DNA of 15,091 nt from an uncultured Eubacterium sp. GTDB lineage: Bacteria; Bacillota; Clostridia; Lachnospirales; Lachnospiraceae. The stretch lies in contig CABRZK010000021.1 of NCBI GenBank assembly GCA_902475415.1, forward strand, positions 1-15,091. The letters are read 5' to 3'. A model generated the notes under the pieces. That model saw nothing but the letters and a program-made list of their open reading frames with translations. It had not been told where the DNA came from and ran no database searches. Numbering within the stretch: the first letter of the stretch is position 1; each line of letters opens with the position of its first letter. This document shows, one piece after another, positions 1 through 7,608 of the stretch. The translations under genes and the position numbers were made by a program.

Positions 1-308
1 CCGAGTTCACTGTATAATCCTGCAAAACTGCGGTACGCATTACGCATACCACCGATATATCCGCCTCCGTGCAGCTGCAGCAGCACCAGCCGCTCATTTT
101 TAATATCACACTCTAATAATTCCAGACGGCAATTTTTCTCTTCAATTACGCGCAGATTGTAAAATTCCGGCACTTTCCATTCCGGTTCTGTCATCTTTTT
201 GCGCAGTTCGCCGCTTTTTAATTTTCTGCCTATCAAGTTGTCGGATGCGACTCTTGCGATCAATTCACGCATTACTTTTCCGCGAATACTGTTGTCAGTC
301 TGTAACAT
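1..308 (-). CDS. Alpha/beta hydrolase (HSL/esterase-like), N-terminal part, cut by window edge
   Basis: An open frame starts at ATG 308 on the minus strand and runs off the left edge, so only about 102 residues are visible. AGGAG lies 8 nt upstream of the ATG; an out-of-frame ATG at 312 stops after a few codons. Residues 72-87 form a beta strand followed by H80-G-G-G-Y-I-G-G. This is the HGGG oxyanion-hole motif of the hormone-sensitive-lipase/fold-3 alpha/beta hydrolases, which hydrolyse carboxylic esters of small or acyl substrates. The catalytic Ser (GDSAG) and the Asp/His would lie beyond the edge and cannot be checked. There is no signal peptide, so a cytoplasmic enzyme is expected. It sits 130 nt downstream of a DUF6320 gene and an acyltransferase gene, which suggests a shared role in making and breaking an ester. 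Family sure, substrate unknown. Confidence 0.85.
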   Translation of the reverse strand, partial: MLQTDNSIRGKVMRELIARVASDNLIGRKLKSGELRKKMTEPEWKVPEFYNLRVIEEKNCRLELLECDIKNERLVLLQLHGGGYIGGMRNAYRSFAGLYSEL

Positions 309-438
309 GCATATTTCTCCTACTTAATTATAATCTGATTCGATTTGCTCCACTTTTTGCAAACTATTATAGCTTCTCCTACTCTTCACAATAACGTAAA
401 AAGTAATTATTTCTTTTTATCCGCCATGCAGCAACTGT
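309..438 (-). promoter_or_regulatory. Spacer with possible weak promoters for the hydrolase gene
   Basis: The 130-nt gap between the DUF6320 stop and the hydrolase start is AT-rich. It contains two perfect TATAAT hexamers on the minus strand (332-327 and 371-366). Neither has a convincing TTGACA-like partner at 16-18 nt; TTATTG 17 nt before the second is the best available. No terminator-like stem with a T run is visible after the DUF6320 gene, so read-through from the upstream genes is also possible. An internal promoter is therefore only suggested. Confidence 0.3.
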
Positions 439-1116
439 CTACACATGGAACCGGCGGTACAGCTCATCTACTGCCCTGCGACCTCCCATGATAATGGTAC
501 CGATGAATACAAAAATCGAAACGCACAGGGCGATCAGACAGATAATACTGTCACTGGAAATTCCGAAATGCCGTAACACAAATGGAATGATACACAGTGC
601 GATCAATAACAGCTGCATGGGAATGTAGCTCTGCCAGTTCCTGCTATTTACCAGCATCAGCACGATGATTGCCACATCTACCAGAATAAAAGCTGCCGGC
701 AATACATAATTGACGGACCAGCCGGAAAATCCGGTCAGCAGGTCGATCAGTGTGATCACGGCCACCCCCAGCAGAGTTTGCAGAAGAATCTTGAGCTGGT
801 AGCCGATATGCTTCTGTATGGAAAATTTCAGTGTAATGTAAGCATACACCATACAGGCCCCGGTCAGGATGGACCATCCAATCCGGTCTCCCACATGGAA
901 ATCTACGATAATCAGAATGACCTCTGCAATAATGGCTGACAGCGTATAAATGTTCAGTGCCAGCTGTATCTTTTTTATTTCTTTATCTGGATGGAACGGA
1001 TACGTGGGCTTCATCTCCAGATCCTCTTCTCCATCCTGTTCTGTAATACATTTGCAGAGGGGACATACACTGGTCGGATCGACAAATTCCACTCCGCAGT
1101 TCCAACATTTATTCAT
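439..1116 (-). CDS. DUF6320-type membrane protein with N-terminal zinc ribbon
   Basis: A 225-residue protein. The N-terminus has C4-W-N-C7 and C18-P-L-C21, a two-knuckle CxxC-N10-CxxC zinc ribbon. It is followed by a linker and about six hydrophobic segments (roughly residues 45-70, 75-97, 102-127, 130-155, 160-183 and 188-210), ending in a short basic tail. This layout matches the DUF6320 family, whose function is not known. ATG 1116 is preferred because the cysteines then start at residue 4, as usual for such ribbons; ATG 1128 in the same frame would add four residues. Neither has a strong ribosome binding site. The gene overlaps the end of the acyltransferase gene (stop at 1109) by 8 nt, so translational coupling is likely. 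An inner-membrane partner of the acyltransferase is an inference. Confidence 0.8.
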   Translation of the reverse strand: MNKCWNCGVEFVDPTSVCPLCKCITEQDGEEDLEMKPTYPFHPDKEIKKIQLALNIYTLSAIIAEVILIIVDFHVGDRIGWSILTGACMVYAYITLKFSIQKHIGYQLKILLQTLLGVAVITLIDLLTGFSGWSVNYVLPAAFILVDVAIIVLMLVNSRNWQSYIPMQLLLIALCIIPFVLRHFGISSDSIICLIALCVSIFVFIGTIIMGGRRAVDELYRRFHV

Positions 1117-2494
1117 AATACACACCATTACTTTCTATTGTTACCGGTATATCATTCGCCACCAGATAACGGTAAAACGCTTTCTGCAATTTAGTTTCTT
1201 TCATAACGGACGAAATTGTGGAGGTCAGCGTGCCTTTATAGGAACACAGACACATTTTCAGGTTCTGTCCCTTTGACCGGGATAAAATAACACTGAAATG
1301 ATCCACATAATCCTCGTATTCCGGTGCAACCTGAATATTTCCAAGGTTTGTGATGGTTGCTGTATTGGCACCTGCCGCCATATTATAAATATATTTCATA
1401 CCGATTTTTTTAAACACCAGCGGAATGGTCCGTAAAATCATTGTCTTTTCACCGGTTACATTATAGGAAAAAATTTCCTCCAGATGTTCTTTTGTGATCT
1501 GCTCTCGCAGAGATTCTTTTACTTCTGTAATGACATCTTCAAAAGGCTGGTTCTCTGCCTTTGGATGAAAGGTAGCTGTCACCATAACGAAGAAGTTTTT
1601 TGTCGTCACTGAATTAAAATAAGGTCGCAGATTAACCGGTACGCTGGTAGTGATCGGACGTTTGGACGGCATTCCTTTCAGATATTCCTGATAAATCGCC
1701 CAGATAAATACGGACACCAGAAATTCATTGATGGTGGCATCGTATTTTTTTGCTGCTTTTTTCACCGCATCCACCGGCATATGTCCGTGAATGATACCCA
1801 TTTTTCCTTCCGGAAACATACTTCCCTTTAAAATATATGCTTTTTCGGATTTATAAGATTTCTCGAATCGGCTCTTTTTGTAATTCTGTAAAAAACTGTC
1901 CTCGGTATTCAGTGAGGTATGCTTGTGCAGACGGTTGCCATACTGCTCTCCCAGTTCCGGATGGGACAGTCTCAGATACTGATAAGTCAGCTCCTTCAGG
2001 AAATTCAGTGCACCGTTTCCATCCGTCAGAGAATGAAATACTTCCAGATTGATGCGACATCCGTAATAGGTTACCCGGAACAGATAACTCCGGTTGCGAT
2101 GTTCATCAATGTAGCGACACGGATAAGTGTGTTCCTCATGCACTGTCGGCGATTTTTTGCCGTTTTCTTCAAAATAATACCAGAACATGCCCTGGCGCAG
2201 TCTGCAGTTGAATACTGCAAATTTGGGTAAAACCATGTCCAGTGCCTGCTGCAGCAGATCCTGTTGAATTTCTTCTTTCAAAATGATCGCCACACGATAG
2301 ACATTGGTCATGCCCTCACCGGCGATAACCGGAAAAAGGTGTGCTGTATTGTCCAGCTTGCCCCATTTTATTTCACGGCCTTTACCGCCTTTCTGCTCCT
2401 TATAAGCAGCCCGGGCTCCTTTTATCTGCTCTTTTTGCTCAGCCTTCTGCTTTTTCTTTTCTGCTTTCAGCTGTTTTTTTTCTTCTTTACTCAT
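1109..2494 (-). CDS. Condensation-domain-like (alcohol) acyltransferase
   Basis: A 461-residue protein of the chloramphenicol-acetyltransferase/condensation superfold, similar in layout to proteins annotated as alcohol acetyltransferases. The key motif is H154-S-L-T-D158-G159, the HxxxDG active-site motif. The first His of the longer HHxxxDG form is Phe here, which is common outside peptide synthetases. PVNLRPYF (286-293) matches the conserved loop of the second half. The first 40 residues are extremely Lys/Gln/Glu-rich, probably a charged helix. There is no signal peptide or membrane helix. ATG 2494 is chosen because AGGAA lies 9 nt upstream; a TTG two codons earlier would sit only 3 nt from it. 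The gene lies 32 nt after ylmH and overlaps the DUF6320 gene. Expected reaction: acyl transfer from CoA or a carrier to a hydroxyl or amine; acceptor unknown. Confidence 0.8.
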   Translation of the reverse strand: MSKEEKKQLKAEKKKQKAEQKEQIKGARAAYKEQKGGKGREIKWGKLDNTAHLFPVIAGEGMTNVYRVAIILKEEIQQDLLQQALDMVLPKFAVFNCRLRQGMFWYYFEENGKKSPTVHEEHTYPCRYIDEHRNRSYLFRVTYYGCRINLEVFHSLTDGNGALNFLKELTYQYLRLSHPELGEQYGNRLHKHTSLNTEDSFLQNYKKSRFEKSYKSEKAYILKGSMFPEGKMGIIHGHMPVDAVKKAAKKYDATINEFLVSVFIWAIYQEYLKGMPSKRPITTSVPVNLRPYFNSVTTKNFFVMVTATFHPKAENQPFEDVITEVKESLREQITKEHLEEIFSYNVTGEKTMILRTIPLVFKKIGMKYIYNMAAGANTATITNLGNIQVAPEYEDYVDHFSVILSRSKGQNLKMCLCSYKGTLTSTISSVMKETKLQKAFYRYLVANDIPVTIESNGVYYE

Positions 2495-2526
2495 AGTCAA
2501 ATATTCCTAAATTAATTATTCTGCTT

Positions 2527-3282
2527 CTATACATAGCGGGAAATTCCCACACGGATTCTTCCCTTTTTCGTTTCCTGCAAAAATCCCCGGAACACCAATT
2601 TTCCAAATCCCCGTACAGAAATGATATCTCCGTCTTTTAGTATACCACTATTTCTGTCGTATTGTCTGCCGTTTACAAATATTTTTCCGGAACGGAACAG
2701 TTCTGTACTCTGGGTACGCGATAATTTGTACGCCTTGGCCACCACCGCATCACAGCGATTGGAACTGACGACAAATTCTTCGTCTGCAAACTGCGGTGCT
2801 GCCTGCGCGGGACATTCTTTTGTCACTTCCGTGGTCATGGTCGTGTGACGTACCTGCGTGATCTGTTCTGCCAGATAAGCGGCCATGGCATCCTCACAAA
2901 AGACATAGCCAACGGCATCTCTGACTATAATATCGCCCAAAACGTCACGTTCTATTCCAAGATTCATCAGTGCACCAAGGAAATCCCGATGCGTCAGTTC
3001 TTCTGCGAATTTCGGTGCCGCCGGTCGGATCACCACGCAGCTGATGGGAAATTCCTCCTCATATCCCAGTAAGTCTGCTGATCCAAACCGCAACATCTGA
3101 CGTTCACATCCTTCTGTCCCTCCAAATAATTTCCATGGAACAAAATCCAGTTCCCGTTCCATCGTGTATACATCGGATACTTCCGCCGCATTTAAAAATC
3201 CGGAAAAAGTATAAATATTTTGCTGATAACAACGGTTCGCCAGATCCAGCACCCGCCGTTTTAATTCTTCATTTTCTTTCAT
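2527..3282 (-). CDS. ylmH: YlmH-like S4-domain RNA-binding protein
   Basis: A 251-residue protein, close to the 257 residues of Bacillus subtilis YlmH. Residues 1-165 form the YlmH-specific N-terminal region, including LTHRDFLGALMNLGIERDV at 96-114, a family signature. An S4 RNA-binding fold occupies about 174-230 (SSNRCDAVVAK, LFRSGKIFVNG, LKDGDIISVRG). YlmH binds the large ribosomal subunit and has been linked to ribosome-associated quality control in B. subtilis. The frame stays open to 3351, but that extension would read through the ATPase terminator, so ATG 3282 is taken. No ribosome binding site precedes it; a promoter ends about 7 nt upstream, suggesting a leaderless mRNA. The usual ylm/divIVA division genes are not adjacent here. 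The acyltransferase follows after 32 nt, so they probably share a transcript. Confidence 0.9.
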   Translation of the reverse strand: MKENEELKRRVLDLANRCYQQNIYTFSGFLNAAEVSDVYTMERELDFVPWKLFGGTEGCERQMLRFGSADLLGYEEEFPISCVVIRPAAPKFAEELTHRDFLGALMNLGIERDVLGDIIVRDAVGYVFCEDAMAAYLAEQITQVRHTTMTTEVTKECPAQAAPQFADEEFVVSSNRCDAVVAKAYKLSRTQSTELFRSGKIFVNGRQYDRNSGILKDGDIISVRGFGKLVFRGFLQETKKGRIRVGISRYV

Positions 3283-3289
3283 AAATAAA

Positions 3290-3319
3290 AGTATAACATA
3301 GTCCTGTATCTCTATACAA
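3290..3319 (-). promoter_or_regulatory. Promoter of ylmH (TTGTAT-N18-TATACT), near-leaderless
   Basis: On the minus strand TTGTAT (3319-3314) and TATACT (3295-3290) are separated by 18 nt. The -35 begins 1 nt past the ATPase terminator stem. The -10 ends only 7 nt before the ylmH ATG, so the predicted transcript start falls at or next to the start codon. Confidence 0.5.
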
Positions 3320-3320
3320 G

Positions 3321-3348
3321 AAAAGCCGCCACTTTCGTGACGGCTTTT
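3321..3348 (-). terminator. Rho-independent terminator of the V-ATPase operon
   Basis: A 12-bp stem with one G-U pair closes on a GAAA tetraloop (minus strand: arm AAAAGCCGTCAC at 3348-3337, loop 3336-3333, arm GTGGCGGCTTTT at 3332-3321), with the T run at the end of the stem. It lies 23 nt after the atpK stop, where the ATPase operon should end. Confidence 0.85.
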
Positions 3349-3371
3349 CACCCGGATGGGATTTATTCTTT

Positions 3372-3806
3372 TTAGCCTAACAGTAATAAGCTGAATACCA
3401 GTGTAAACAAAGCTACTGTCTCAACGATGCCGACTACGATGAAGTAGTTCGCGGTACCTTTTCCGGTTGCGCCTAATGCGTCTGCTGCTGCAGCTGCACA
3501 TTTACCCTGGAATAATCCGGAAAGTCCGATAGCCAGACCACCAAAGAGACCAACACCGAGTGCAAGACCTGCGTCTGCGCCACCTGCTACTGCGGATTTG
3601 ATAAAGTTCATAAGAAGGAATCCATAAATTGTCTGTGTCAGCGGTGCACCAGAAAATGCGATCATGATGAACGGTGCTGCTTTACCACTTGCGTAACACT
3701 TTTTCCATGCTCCAACGGATGCCATTCCGGCAAATCCTGCACCAAATGCAGATCCTGCTGCTGATAAACCAAGTGCGGCTGCCATTCCTATAAATGCTAT
3801 ATTCAT
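3372..3806 (-). CDS. atpK: V-type ATPase subunit K (rotor ring proteolipid)
   Basis: A 144-residue protein with four membrane helices in two hairpins, the double-hairpin form of V-type rotor subunits (E. hirae NtpK has about 156). Alignment by eye to NtpK places T57-Q58 (in PLTQTIYG), Q100 (in LFQGK) and E129 (in GIVETVAL) on the residues that bind Na+ there (T64, Q65, Q110, E139). E129 is the ion-carrying carboxylate. The ring turns against subunit I and moves ions across the cytoplasmic membrane. ATG 3806 has AGGAG 7 nt upstream; the frame continues to a TTG at 3830 without a matching site. It is the last gene of the operon, 30 nt after atpI, and is followed by a strong terminator. Na+ use is inferred from the residues, not shown. 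Confidence 0.95.
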   Translation of the reverse strand: MNIAFIGMAAALGLSAAGSAFGAGFAGMASVGAWKKCYASGKAAPFIMIAFSGAPLTQTIYGFLLMNFIKSAVAGGADAGLALGVGLFGGLAIGLSGLFQGKCAAAAADALGATGKGTANYFIVVGIVETVALFTLVFSLLLLG

Positions 3807-3836
3807 AATAATTCTCCTTTTATCATTCAATCGATG

Positions 3837-5678
3837 CTATTTTTTAATCTTTTCGTTTACTTTAAATGGTTCGTATGCGATTCCGGTCCACTCCAGACCA
3901 GCCTGTCCGGAAAACTCCAGAACGTTCAGTCTGACGCCGTGTACAACGACGGACAGGAAACACATGATAATATTCAGTCCGTGACCGATCAGTACGACTA
4001 CCACGCCAAGAATGATGAGCGGTCCGTGGAAACCTGCTGCGATTCCGTTGAAACTCTGGGAAATGGCAAATCCTGCCATACCAACCGCAAACAGACGGAT
4101 GTAACTCATGACGTTACCAAAGCAGCTGATCGTATTTAAGAATACCGTAAAGGCATCTCCCAGACCTGCTTTGAATCCCTGACCGATGGTTTTATCCGGT
4201 GACATGCCTCCGAAGAGAACCACCAGGATAAATGCAACTCCTACCATACCAAATACCGGTTTGATATTCATTGCCTGACCGATAACCAGATAAAGTGATA
4301 ACAGATACATGCCGATAACGGCTACAAGCCATCCCAGATCTGCCACCCAGCTTAAGTTCTTTTCTGTCAGTTTCTTTTTGATGGAAATCAGACTTCCAAG
4401 TGCCATCTGGATTGCTCCGATCGTGAAGGAAAACTTCATGATCGCATTCTGCTGTGTCAGTGCAGATACACCAAAATATTCCGGATAGTTTGCAAATTGC
4501 GGGATTACCAGTGCCTTCAGGAACGGTACCTGCATTGCTTTTTCCATACCGAACCACGTTCCCGTGACGGCTCCCCATACGATGGTCGCAATGGAAAGTA
4601 CCAGTAACAGATAAGTGGTGGTATTGAATTTCTTTGTTTTTGCCACAAGAGCAATGGTTGCGATTAAAATCAGGACACCATAACCGGCATCACCGATGAT
4701 CATTGCAAAAAATAATGTAAAGAACAGGAAGAACCACAGGGAAATATCGGACTCCCGGTAACCTGGTAAGATACCAAGGATATCAAATACCGGCTGGATC
4801 AGTCCGGAGACTTTTCCGTATTTTACTTTCGTCGGAATCTCTGTGTCATCTTCTGCTACATCGTCCATGGCCCATGCCCACTGATTCGCTGTGGCTGCAG
4901 TCTTAAATTTGTCCAGATCTGCTTCCGGCAGATAACCGGAGATCCATACAAAATCATCATCATTCTCTGCTGTCTCGCTGGCAGAAGAATAATTTTCTGC
5001 ATTCTGGGCTTTCAGCATCTGATTCTGAAAACTTGCATCATAAATGCTTGCTTTCTGTAATACTTCATCACAGGATACATTCTCTTTCTGACAATCCGCA
5101 ATTTCCTGATTCAGATCTGCGATTCCCTTCTCCGGAAGTGTGAACTCCGATGCCGGGATTGTCTGCGGAAGTGTGCCGATGACTGCCACTGTGTGCATCT
5201 TGTCAATAGATGTCAGGCGAACCATCTGAATCTCCGGATTCTCCAGAGCCATCTGATACTCATTTTTGCCCAGGCGGTAAAAATGAAGGTCATATCCTGC
5301 TTCTTTTACTTTTTTCACCTCAGCCGGTGAGAACTCTCCCCAGGCTTTGATTCGTTCGATTTCTGCATTGGCAGCACTGATTTCCTGATCCAGTGCTGAT
5401 TTTCTGTCTATGGCAGCCAGCACTTTCTGATACATATCCTCAAACTCTGCATCGGAGAGAACCGGGGCTTTTTCCCTGCCCTTTGATTTCTTATCCGGCG
5501 CATAGTCTGCAAGCATCGATGCGGTCTTGGAAAGGGTTGTAAACCGTTCCGATACGGCCCGTTCCGGTGCTTTCTTTTCTGCCAGATGCAGCAATCCGAG
5601 ACTTCGAAGTCCTTCGAGCATCTCGTCTTTTCTGGAGACGGATGACACGACGCAGACCATTTTCATCTTTTCTATCAT
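3837..5678 (-). CDS. atpI: V-type ATPase subunit I (membrane stator, a-subunit equivalent)
   Basis: A 613-residue protein, slightly shorter than E. hirae NtpI (about 660). Residues 1-310 are a charged cytoplasmic arm with coiled-coil stretches (about 85-112 and 185-230) that holds the peripheral stalk. Residues 313-580 hold seven or eight membrane helices. WGAVTGTWFG (368-377), SYIRLFAVGMAG (525-536, R528) and HGVRLNVLEFSGQ (580-592, R583) are the conserved segments. The arginines are those expected to face the ring glutamate and drive ion release. The start is ATG 5678 with GGAGG 7 nt upstream, and its ATGA overlaps the atpD stop, indicating tight coupling. With subunit K it forms the ion channel of the enzyme. 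Confidence 0.95.
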   Translation of the reverse strand: MIEKMKMVCVVSSVSRKDEMLEGLRSLGLLHLAEKKAPERAVSERFTTLSKTASMLADYAPDKKSKGREKAPVLSDAEFEDMYQKVLAAIDRKSALDQEISAANAEIERIKAWGEFSPAEVKKVKEAGYDLHFYRLGKNEYQMALENPEIQMVRLTSIDKMHTVAVIGTLPQTIPASEFTLPEKGIADLNQEIADCQKENVSCDEVLQKASIYDASFQNQMLKAQNAENYSSASETAENDDDFVWISGYLPEADLDKFKTAATANQWAWAMDDVAEDDTEIPTKVKYGKVSGLIQPVFDILGILPGYRESDISLWFFLFFTLFFAMIIGDAGYGVLILIATIALVAKTKKFNTTTYLLLVLSIATIVWGAVTGTWFGMEKAMQVPFLKALVIPQFANYPEYFGVSALTQQNAIMKFSFTIGAIQMALGSLISIKKKLTEKNLSWVADLGWLVAVIGMYLLSLYLVIGQAMNIKPVFGMVGVAFILVVLFGGMSPDKTIGQGFKAGLGDAFTVFLNTISCFGNVMSYIRLFAVGMAGFAISQSFNGIAAGFHGPLIILGVVVVLIGHGLNIIMCFLSVVVHGVRLNVLEFSGQAGLEWTGIAYEPFKVNEKIKK

Positions 5679-6289
5679 TTTGCCGCCTCCACAAGTTTTT
5701 TCTTTGAAATCTTTCCACGGACAACGGCTGCTGTCTGCTGATCGCCAAGGAATACGCCGATGACACGGATATTTTCTTTGGCTTCCGGAATCTTGACTTT
5801 CTCAAACAGGTTTACTCGCTGGGAAGTAGAACGAAGCTCTTTCTCCAGAAGTTCTTCCTGCTTGCGAAGTGTCGATACCAGAGCATCCAGCCGCGCGATC
5901 TCGCGGAGTTTTACAATTGCAGTGTCCACCCACAAAGGATAATCGTCGACATTGTACTCAATATCTTTGAATGTCAGTTCCTGGAATGACGGGATGGTCA
6001 CTCCGGCGATGTTTTCATTCTTACAGATCACAGTGTCCGGCTGTACCAGATGATCCAGTTTCTTGCTTTCGTCAAAGATCTCGTTCTCTGCGAATACGGC
6101 AACCCAGTCATCCAGATCACCGATCATCTGCTCACGCTCGACATCCTTTTGTTCCAGTTCTGCCTTTGTCTTCATGATCACGGACTGCAGCTGCTGTTTT
6201 TTCAGCTGCAGAGTCGGAAGATAACGCTCGTACTGTTTCAGGCGGTCTTTCTGCACTTTCTGCTCATTTTTTGTAAGTTTGATAGCCAT
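5675..6289 (-). CDS. atpD: V-type ATPase subunit D (central rotor shaft)
   Basis: A 204-residue, mostly helical protein. The N-terminal run (LTKNEQKVQKDRLKQYERYL, residues 5-24) and the long C-terminal helix (about 130-175) are typical of subunit D, the coiled-coil shaft that turns inside the A3B3 head and passes torque to the K ring. The middle part (about 60-120, with YPLWVDTAIVKL) is the globular section. ATG 6289 has AGGAG 6 nt upstream; a TTG directly before it is not used. The gene starts 12 nt after atpB and overlaps atpI by four bases. No gene for its usual partner F is present in the operon. Confidence 0.95.
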   Translation of the reverse strand: MAIKLTKNEQKVQKDRLKQYERYLPTLQLKKQQLQSVIMKTKAELEQKDVEREQMIGDLDDWVAVFAENEIFDESKKLDHLVQPDTVICKNENIAGVTIPSFQELTFKDIEYNVDDYPLWVDTAIVKLREIARLDALVSTLRKQEELLEKELRSTSQRVNLFEKVKIPEAKENIRVIGVFLGDQQTAAVVRGKISKKKLVEAAK

Positions 6290-6301
6290 CAACTGCTCCT
6301 T

Positions 6302-7597
6302 TTAGCTTAATGCCTCTTTGTTTGGCCATCTCTCCTGCAGAAGACTTGTCTTCAAACCGGTCTCATTTGGCTCGAAGCATTCTGCCAGGATTTCCCAGCC
6401 AAGATCAAGCGCATCTTCCAGTGGAATATTTACACTTAAGTCCATTAATTTTGTTTCGAAAAGTTCTCCGTATTTCAGGAGTTTCTCATCCCATTCACTC
6501 ATCAGGAATCCCATGGATTTCTTTTCCTGAGCTTCCTTGTACTGTGCGTACAGACGGATCATACCATCCATGAGTGCACGATGGTCATCTCTGGTCTTGC
6601 CGTTTACGTTCTGTTTCAGACGGGACAGGGAACCGAATGGCTCAATGTGTCCGTTTTTCAGATAATACTGACCTTCTGTGATGTATCCTGTATTATCCGG
6701 AACCGGATGGGTAACGTCGTCACCAGGCATTGTGGTAACACCAAGGATTGTGATGGAACCTGCGCCTTCGATATCAACGGCTTTCTCATAACGGGATGCC
6801 AGACAGCTGTATAAGTCTCCCGGATAACCACGGTTTGACGGAACCTGCTCCATAGTGATCGCCATCTCTTTCTGGGCATCTGCGTAGTTCGTCATATCGG
6901 TTAAAAGTACCAGTACTTTTTTACCATTTAATGCAAACTGCTCAGCTACGGCCAAGGCCATATCCGGTACCAGTGTACACTCTACGATCGGATCTGCTGC
7001 AGTATGGATAAACATAACCGTATGGCTCATGGCACCACCTTTTTCCAGTGTGTCACGGAATGTCAGGTAATCATCGTATTTCAGTCCCATACCACCAAGA
7101 ACGATGACATCTACTTCTGCCTGCAGCGCAATACGGGAAAGTAAGGCATTGTATGGCTCACCGGAGATAGAGAAAATCGGAAGTTTCTGACTTTCTACCA
7201 GCGTGTTAAATACATCGATCATCGGAATACCGGTACGGATCATGTTTTTCGGTAAAATACGTTTTGCCGGATTGAAGGACGGTCCGCCAATCGGGATCAT
7301 ATTTTCTGTCAGCGCCGGACCATGATCTCTCGGAACACCTGCTCCGTCAAATACTCGTCCCAGCAGATGATCAGAGAAAGAAACCATCATCGGTCTGCCA
7401 AGGAAACGGATCGGATCGTTAGTTCCGACACCCTGAGCACCTGCGAATACCTGCAGGGATACCAGGTCATTATCAAGTTTAATTACAGTCGCATAACTGT
7501 CACCAACCAGAGCCAGATCTCCGAGACGGACATCTTTTGCTCTGACGGTAACTACGTTACCGACGATTGATTCTATTTTTGTATATACTTTCTGCAC
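6302..7597 (-). CDS. atpB: V-type ATPase subunit B (non-catalytic head subunit)
   Basis: A 431-residue protein of the normal length for subunit B. The N-terminal barrel covers about 1-75 (YTKIESIVGNVV). The nucleotide domain has a degenerate P-loop, SISGEPYN at 143-150, in place of a Walker A, as expected for the non-catalytic subunit. LLTDMTNYADA (231-241), NRGYPGDLYS (255-264) and TMPGDDVTHPVPD (289-301) are conserved. The wording of these motifs and of the N-terminus resembles Chlamydia/spirochaete B subunits more than E. hirae. The start is GTG 7597 with a perfect AGGAGG 7 nt upstream; no ATG fits. It follows atpA after 11 nt and alternates with A in the hexameric head. Confidence 0.97.
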   Translation of the reverse strand: MQKVYTKIESIVGNVVTVRAKDVRLGDLALVGDSYATVIKLDNDLVSLQVFAGAQGVGTNDPIRFLGRPMMVSFSDHLLGRVFDGAGVPRDHGPALTENMIPIGGPSFNPAKRILPKNMIRTGIPMIDVFNTLVESQKLPIFSISGEPYNALLSRIALQAEVDVIVLGGMGLKYDDYLTFRDTLEKGGAMSHTVMFIHTAADPIVECTLVPDMALAVAEQFALNGKKVLVLLTDMTNYADAQKEMAITMEQVPSNRGYPGDLYSCLASRYEKAVDIEGAGSITILGVTTMPGDDVTHPVPDNTGYITEGQYYLKNGHIEPFGSLSRLKQNVNGKTRDDHRALMDGMIRLYAQYKEAQEKKSMGFLMSEWDEKLLKYGELFETKLMDLSVNIPLEDALDLGWEILAECFEPNETGLKTSLLQERWPNKEALS

Positions 7598-7608
7598 GTT
7601 AAAACCTC

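Noticed and set aside
3283..3351. 23-residue N-terminal extension of ylmH
   Set aside because: It would translate through the ATPase terminator stem and the ylmH promoter, and the known family begins near ATG 3282.
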